This document shows positions 6,084-8,279 of a DNA stretch of 8,279 nucleotides, piece by piece (the stretch's first letter is position 1; every line of letters starts with the position of its first letter). Where the stretch lies: assembly GCA_900551435.1 (NCBI GenBank), contig URVW01000083.1, positions 1 to 8,279 of the forward strand. The letters are read 5' to 3'. This DNA is from an uncultured Faecalibacterium sp. (GTDB lineage Bacteria > Bacillota > Clostridia > Oscillospirales > Ruminococcaceae). The notes under the pieces were generated by a model. That model ran no database searches. It was not told where the DNA came from and saw only the letters and a list, made by a program, of their open reading frames with translations. The position numbers and the translations under genes are program-made.

Positions 6084-6112
6084 AGTATAGCGCATTTGCC
6101 GAAAAACGTCAA
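6084..6112 (-). promoter_or_regulatory. Promoter of ZIP transporter gene
   Basis: On the minus strand TTGACG (6112-6107), a 17-base spacer and TATACT (6089-6084) form a strong sigma-A promoter. The start would be near 6077, giving a leader of about 38 bases. Confidence 0.82.
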
Positions 6113-6156
6113 GATAGCGCAAAGAGCCGGAACCAAAAGTTAGCCGCTGCTGGTAC

Positions 6157-6185
6157 TTGACGAGGGAATGCATTCGCTTTATAAT
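6157..6185 (+). promoter_or_regulatory. Promoter of second ABC exporter remnant
   Basis: TTGACG (6157-6162), a 17-base spacer and a perfect TATAAT (6180-6185) form a strong promoter. The spacer contains the perfect palindrome GAATGCATTC (6166-6175), which could be a further regulatory site. It is back to back with the ZIP promoter, the two -35 hexamers being 44 bases apart. Confidence 0.85.
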
Positions 6186-6190
6186 CATGA

Positions 6191-6205
6191 CATAACGGTG
6201 TTATG
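6191..6205. promoter_or_regulatory. TetR operator copy 3 (CATAACGGTGTTATG)
   Basis: All 15 bases are identical to copy 2 at 2706-2720. It begins five bases after the -10 and covers the expected transcription start, an ideal position for repression. The 3.5 kb distance from the other copies, with unrelated genes between, makes chance or simple local duplication unlikely. Confidence 0.78.
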
Positions 6206-6215
6206 AAACACGGGC

Positions 6216-6281
6216 GGAAGGGCTGCCGGAGACGGCGGCCTTTCCAAACCTCAAAGAGTTAGCGATGGCTAATCTTTGAGG
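6216..6281 (+). other. Two-hairpin structured 5' leader
   Basis: The leader between operator and start codon can form two successive hairpins. The first (6216-6245) is a continuous 13-bp stem, including two G-U pairs, closed by a GAGA tetraloop of the GNRA type. The second (6249-6281) has a 9-bp outer stem, one bulged G and a 5-bp inner stem around GATG. Neither is followed by a real U-tract, so they are not simple terminators. I do not recognise a known riboswitch; an mRNA-stabilising or translation-controlling role is possible. Confidence 0.5.
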
Positions 6282-6310
6282 ATCGGACCCAAGGGAAAGG
6301 ACGGGATCTT

Positions 6311-7316
6311 ATGAGTGAACCGAAAGAAGCCACCCGAACCTCCGCGCTTCCATGGCTGCTGGGGCAGACCGGCGAACAGAAAAGCCGGTATCTGGCCAGC
6401 GTTCTGGTGGCGGTGCTGGGCGTCGCCAGCCGGGTGGCCCCGTATTTTTTTTGTGGTGGCGAACGTCATCGCGCACCTGATGGCAGGGGAGCGGGACGTG
6501 GGCTATTATCTGCGGCAATGCGGCCTGATCGCGGTGTTCTGGGCGCTGCAGGTACTGTTCCATGCCATCTCGACGGCCATCTCCCACAAGGCGACCTTCG
6601 CCGTGCTGGGCGACATCCGCAAGCGCTGCACCGACAAGCTGGCCCGGATGCCGCTGGGCGATGTGCTGGACCAGCCCAGCGGTGCGCTGAAAAGCACCAT
6701 CGTGGAGCGGATCGACGCCATGGAAACGACGCTGGCCCACATCGTGCCGGAATTTACATCGAACCTGCTGGCTCCCATCTGTCTCCTGATCTGCCTGTTC
6801 GCGGCCGACTGGCGGATGGCACTGGCGGCGCTGGTCACCGTGCCGCTGGGCATGGTGTGTTACATGGGCATGATGGTCGGCTATGAGCCGAATTATCAGC
6901 GCACGGTCCGCGCGACCCGCGCCCTGAATGACGTTGCGGTGGAGTACATCCACGGCATCGAGGTCATCAAGGTGTTCGGCAAGGCGGAGAGCAGCTATCA
7001 GCGGTTCGTGGAAGCGGCCCGCGAGGGTGCGGCCAGCTATGTGGACTGGATGCGCAAGTGCAACCTGTATTTTACCTTTGGCATCCTTGAATTTTTCAAG
7101 AAAACTTCCTCGACCATGCTCGCGTGCTTCGTGGGTTTTTTGGTGTTTTCAATTACACTGTTCGCGGCGGTGGTGCTGGGCTGGACCCCGCTCCCGCGCT
7201 GGGCGTGCATCTTCAATGTGCTGCCCATCTTTTTGGTGATGGCTCCGTTCCGGATCGTCGGTACGCTGAATCTTGCGGGCGCGCTGATGTTTGCGGGGCT
7301 GTTCTTCCTGATCTGA
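6311..7316 (+). pseudogene. Frameshifted, chimeric ABC exporter remnant
   Basis: The first 47 residues (MSEPKEATRTSALPWLLGQT to VAPYFF) and the following VVANVIAHLM...NLYFTFGI match the transmembrane domain of a fused permease-ATPase ABC exporter. It has typical loop pieces, such as DIRKRCTDKLARMPLGDVLD and VEYIHGIEVIKVFGKAESSY. The two parts are in different frames: a run of eight T (6445-6452) is one base too long. After about 7090 the ABC pattern stops. The last 70 or so residues (LPRWACIFNVLPIFLVMAPF, then NLAGALMFAGLFFLI, stop) look like the C-terminus of another polytopic protein, by memory a DUF6796-type family. The whole nucleotide-binding domain is absent. The AAAGGA ribosome site precedes ATG 6311 by nine bases. 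Non-functional as an exporter unless slippage and a partner rescue it. Confidence 0.8.
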
Positions 7317-7326
7317 GCGCGGTATG

Positions 7327-7348
7327 AAAAAAGCCGCCCGAAGGCGGC
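7327..7348 (-). terminator. Terminator of YczE/YitT-type gene
   Basis: On the minus strand GCCGCC-TTCG-GGCGGC forms a perfect 6-bp stem with a stable UUCG loop, followed by T6. It lies 15 bases past the stop of the 7364-8038 gene. The plus strand has no U-tract, so it does not terminate the ABC remnant well. Confidence 0.9.
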
Positions 7349-7363
7349 AGAGGAAGCGAAAAT

Positions 7364-8038
7364 TCAGTTGTGCGCGGTCTGCTTCAGGGTCTTGTAGGTC
7401 CCGAAGCGGAAGTGCTGGTCCAGCACCGTTCCGGCAAAGCCGATGGCCTTGCCCATCGTGAAGGCCGCAAGGATGGTCCCGATGCCAAGACCTTCGAGAT
7501 GATGCAGGAAACCAAGAGTCAAGCCCGCCGTGACGGCAAGGCAGATGACATCAAACGAAATTTTGATCTTCGGATAGGGGATGCCGGTGATGTCGGCCAG
7601 CTCCCGCGGGAACAGGTCCGTCGGCACGATGGGCAGTCCGCACCGGTTGGACAGTGCGATGCCCAAGCTGAGCAGACAGTAGCTGACCACGAAATAGACC
7701 ACTCGCATCGGGATGTTATACGGCAGGACGTTGATCCATGCCTCGTGGACGTCCAGCAGCTTGCCGAACACAAAGCCCACCACAAAGCTGAACAGATAGC
7801 TTGGCACGAATTTCTTGCGCAGGATCATCAGGCTCAGCACGAGCGCGCCCTGAAACAGATAGGTCCATGTGCCGAGGGTCAGCACCGGCCAGACCTCCGA
7901 AAATGCGAACGGGACGCTCGAAATGGCCGAGATGCCAGCGCCCGAGTAAAGCATCAGCACCACGCCGAAGCTGTTCATGAGCACCGCGATGCACAGGGCC
8001 AGTTCGCCGCGAAACAGCGGCAGGGATTTTGAATTCAT
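7364..8038 (-). CDS. YczE/YyaS/YitT-type integral membrane protein
   Basis: This 224-residue protein has about five hydrophobic segments and the conserved features of the YczE/YitT-type (DUF6198-like) membrane proteins. These are an opening segment with MNSFGVVLMLYSGAGISAIS and a central CGLPIVPTDLFPRELADITG. Near the end comes GIGTILAAFTMGKAIGFAGT followed by a cytosolic tail. The biochemical role of the family is not established; some members sit beside biosynthetic or efflux genes. I chose the ATG at 8038 because GAGGTGG lies seven bases upstream. The longer in-frame extension to 8191 reads through the upstream terminator and the sigma-factor gene. The gene lies between two strong terminators and is probably monocistronic, but I could not find a convincing promoter in 8039-8080. 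Confidence 0.85.
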   Translation of the reverse strand: MNSKSLPLFRGELALCIAVLMNSFGVVLMLYSGAGISAISSVPFAFSEVWPVLTLGTWTYLFQGALVLSLMILRKKFVPSYLFSFVVGFVFGKLLDVHEAWINVLPYNIPMRVVYFVVSYCLLSLGIALSNRCGLPIVPTDLFPRELADITGIPYPKIKISFDVICLAVTAGLTLGFLHHLEGLGIGTILAAFTMGKAIGFAGTVLDQHFRFGTYKTLKQTAHN

Positions 8039-8080
8039 GGGATTTCCACCTCGTCTATGTTCATTGTCTGAGTTTGAGTG

Positions 8081-8125
8081 AAAAAGAGATAGGCTTTCCC
8101 AGATGGGACGGCCTATCTCTTTTTT
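8081..8125. terminator. Bidirectional terminator after sigma-factor gene
   Basis: AAAAAGAGATAGGC pairs with GCCTATCTCTTTTT, and the loop contains a second small stem (TCCCA/TGGGA). T-runs follow on both strands. It begins two bases past the sigma-factor stop on the minus strand. Confidence 0.9.
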
Positions 8126-8126
8126 G

Positions 8127-8279
8127 TTATGCGCTGGTCTCCCAGCCCTCCCGCAGAAGTTCCAGCGCGTGGGTTTCCAAGCGGGAGACATAGCTCCGGC
8201 TGATCTGCAGCAGTTTTGCGGTTTCCAGCTGAGTCAGCGGCGGCTGGCCCGCCAGACCGTACCTTAATAATATAAGTTT
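8127..8279 (-). CDS. SigK-like RNA polymerase sigma factor, C-terminal 50 residues
   Basis: The gene runs off the right edge, so only its end is visible. The residues read LRYGLAGQPPLTQLETAKLL followed by QISRSYVSRLETHALELLRE. This is sigma-70 region 4, which contacts the -35 element. The ISRSYVSRxExxAL form is characteristic of the sporulation factor SigK and close relatives in Clostridia. The neighbouring terminator shows it ends a transcription unit. The last visible codons at the edge use TTA, TTA and ATA, which is odd among these GC-rich genes. Whether the gene belongs to a functional sporulation programme cannot be judged here. Confidence 0.85.
   Translation of the reverse strand, partial: KLILLRYGLAGQPPLTQLETAKLLQISRSYVSRLETHALELLREGWETSA

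Noticed and set aside
4395..6090. Long plus-strand open frames opposite the hydrolase and ZIP genes
   Set aside because: Both cover well-supported minus-strand genes; compositions (H, Q, D and R-rich) are typical of antisense reading in GC-rich DNA.
6216..6281. Known riboswitch in the ABC leader
   Set aside because: I compared it mentally with guanidine, fluoride, SAM, preQ1 and T-box patterns and saw no conserved core; only two plain hairpins are supported.
8039..8191. 51-residue N-terminal extension of the YczE/YitT-type protein
   Set aside because: It would read through a strong terminator hairpin and overlap the sigma-factor gene in another frame; ATG 8038 has GAGGTGG upstream.
1..8279. 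CRISPR array, tRNA, rRNA or complete mobile element
   Set aside because: No regularly spaced repeats, no tRNA cloverleaf or CCA end, no rRNA-like sequence, and no transposase or integrase frame were seen on either strand.

Overview
This 8.3 kb window is a GC-rich, tightly packed bacterial chromosome segment. Consensus TTGACA/TATAAT promoters, GGAGG ribosome-binding sites, compact hairpin terminators and a SigK-like sigma-factor tail point to a Clostridia-type Firmicute. The gene set and base composition resemble Faecalibacterium or its Oscillospiraceae relatives; that is inference from memory of those genomes, not a search result.

Layout. (1) 64-1852, minus: an autoregulated-looking marR-MATE efflux operon with a consensus promoter and tandem 13-bp operator-like units. 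The first 63 bases hold only a possible insertion-sequence end. (2) 1983-3493, plus: an intact TetR-family regulator, then the wreck of an ABC transporter operon (ATPase and FtsX-like permease, both collapsed by internal deletions plus point or frame lesions). (3) 3517-4396, plus: a carboxymuconolactone-decarboxylase/cupin fusion gene behind a promoter with the 19-bp spacer and dyad typical of MerR-family activation. (4) 4404-6112, minus: an alpha/beta hydrolase and a ZIP-family metal transporter. (5) 6157-7316, plus: a second ABC exporter remnant, with a strong promoter, a structured leader, a frameshift in a T8 tract and a C-terminus apparently taken from an unrelated membrane protein. (6) 7327-8279, minus: a YczE/YitT-type membrane protein and the C-terminal 50 residues of a SigK-like sigma factor.

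The main signal is a 13-15 bp palindrome, CATAACGGTGTTATG, present three times: in the tetR promoter, upstream of the dead ABC operon and at the expected transcription start of the second ABC remnant 3.5 kb away. It reads as the operator of the TetR protein and defines a small local regulon. The regulator and all operators look intact while both transporter targets are disabled, each having lost the core of its ATPase. The remaining genes look intact and ordinary for gut Clostridia.
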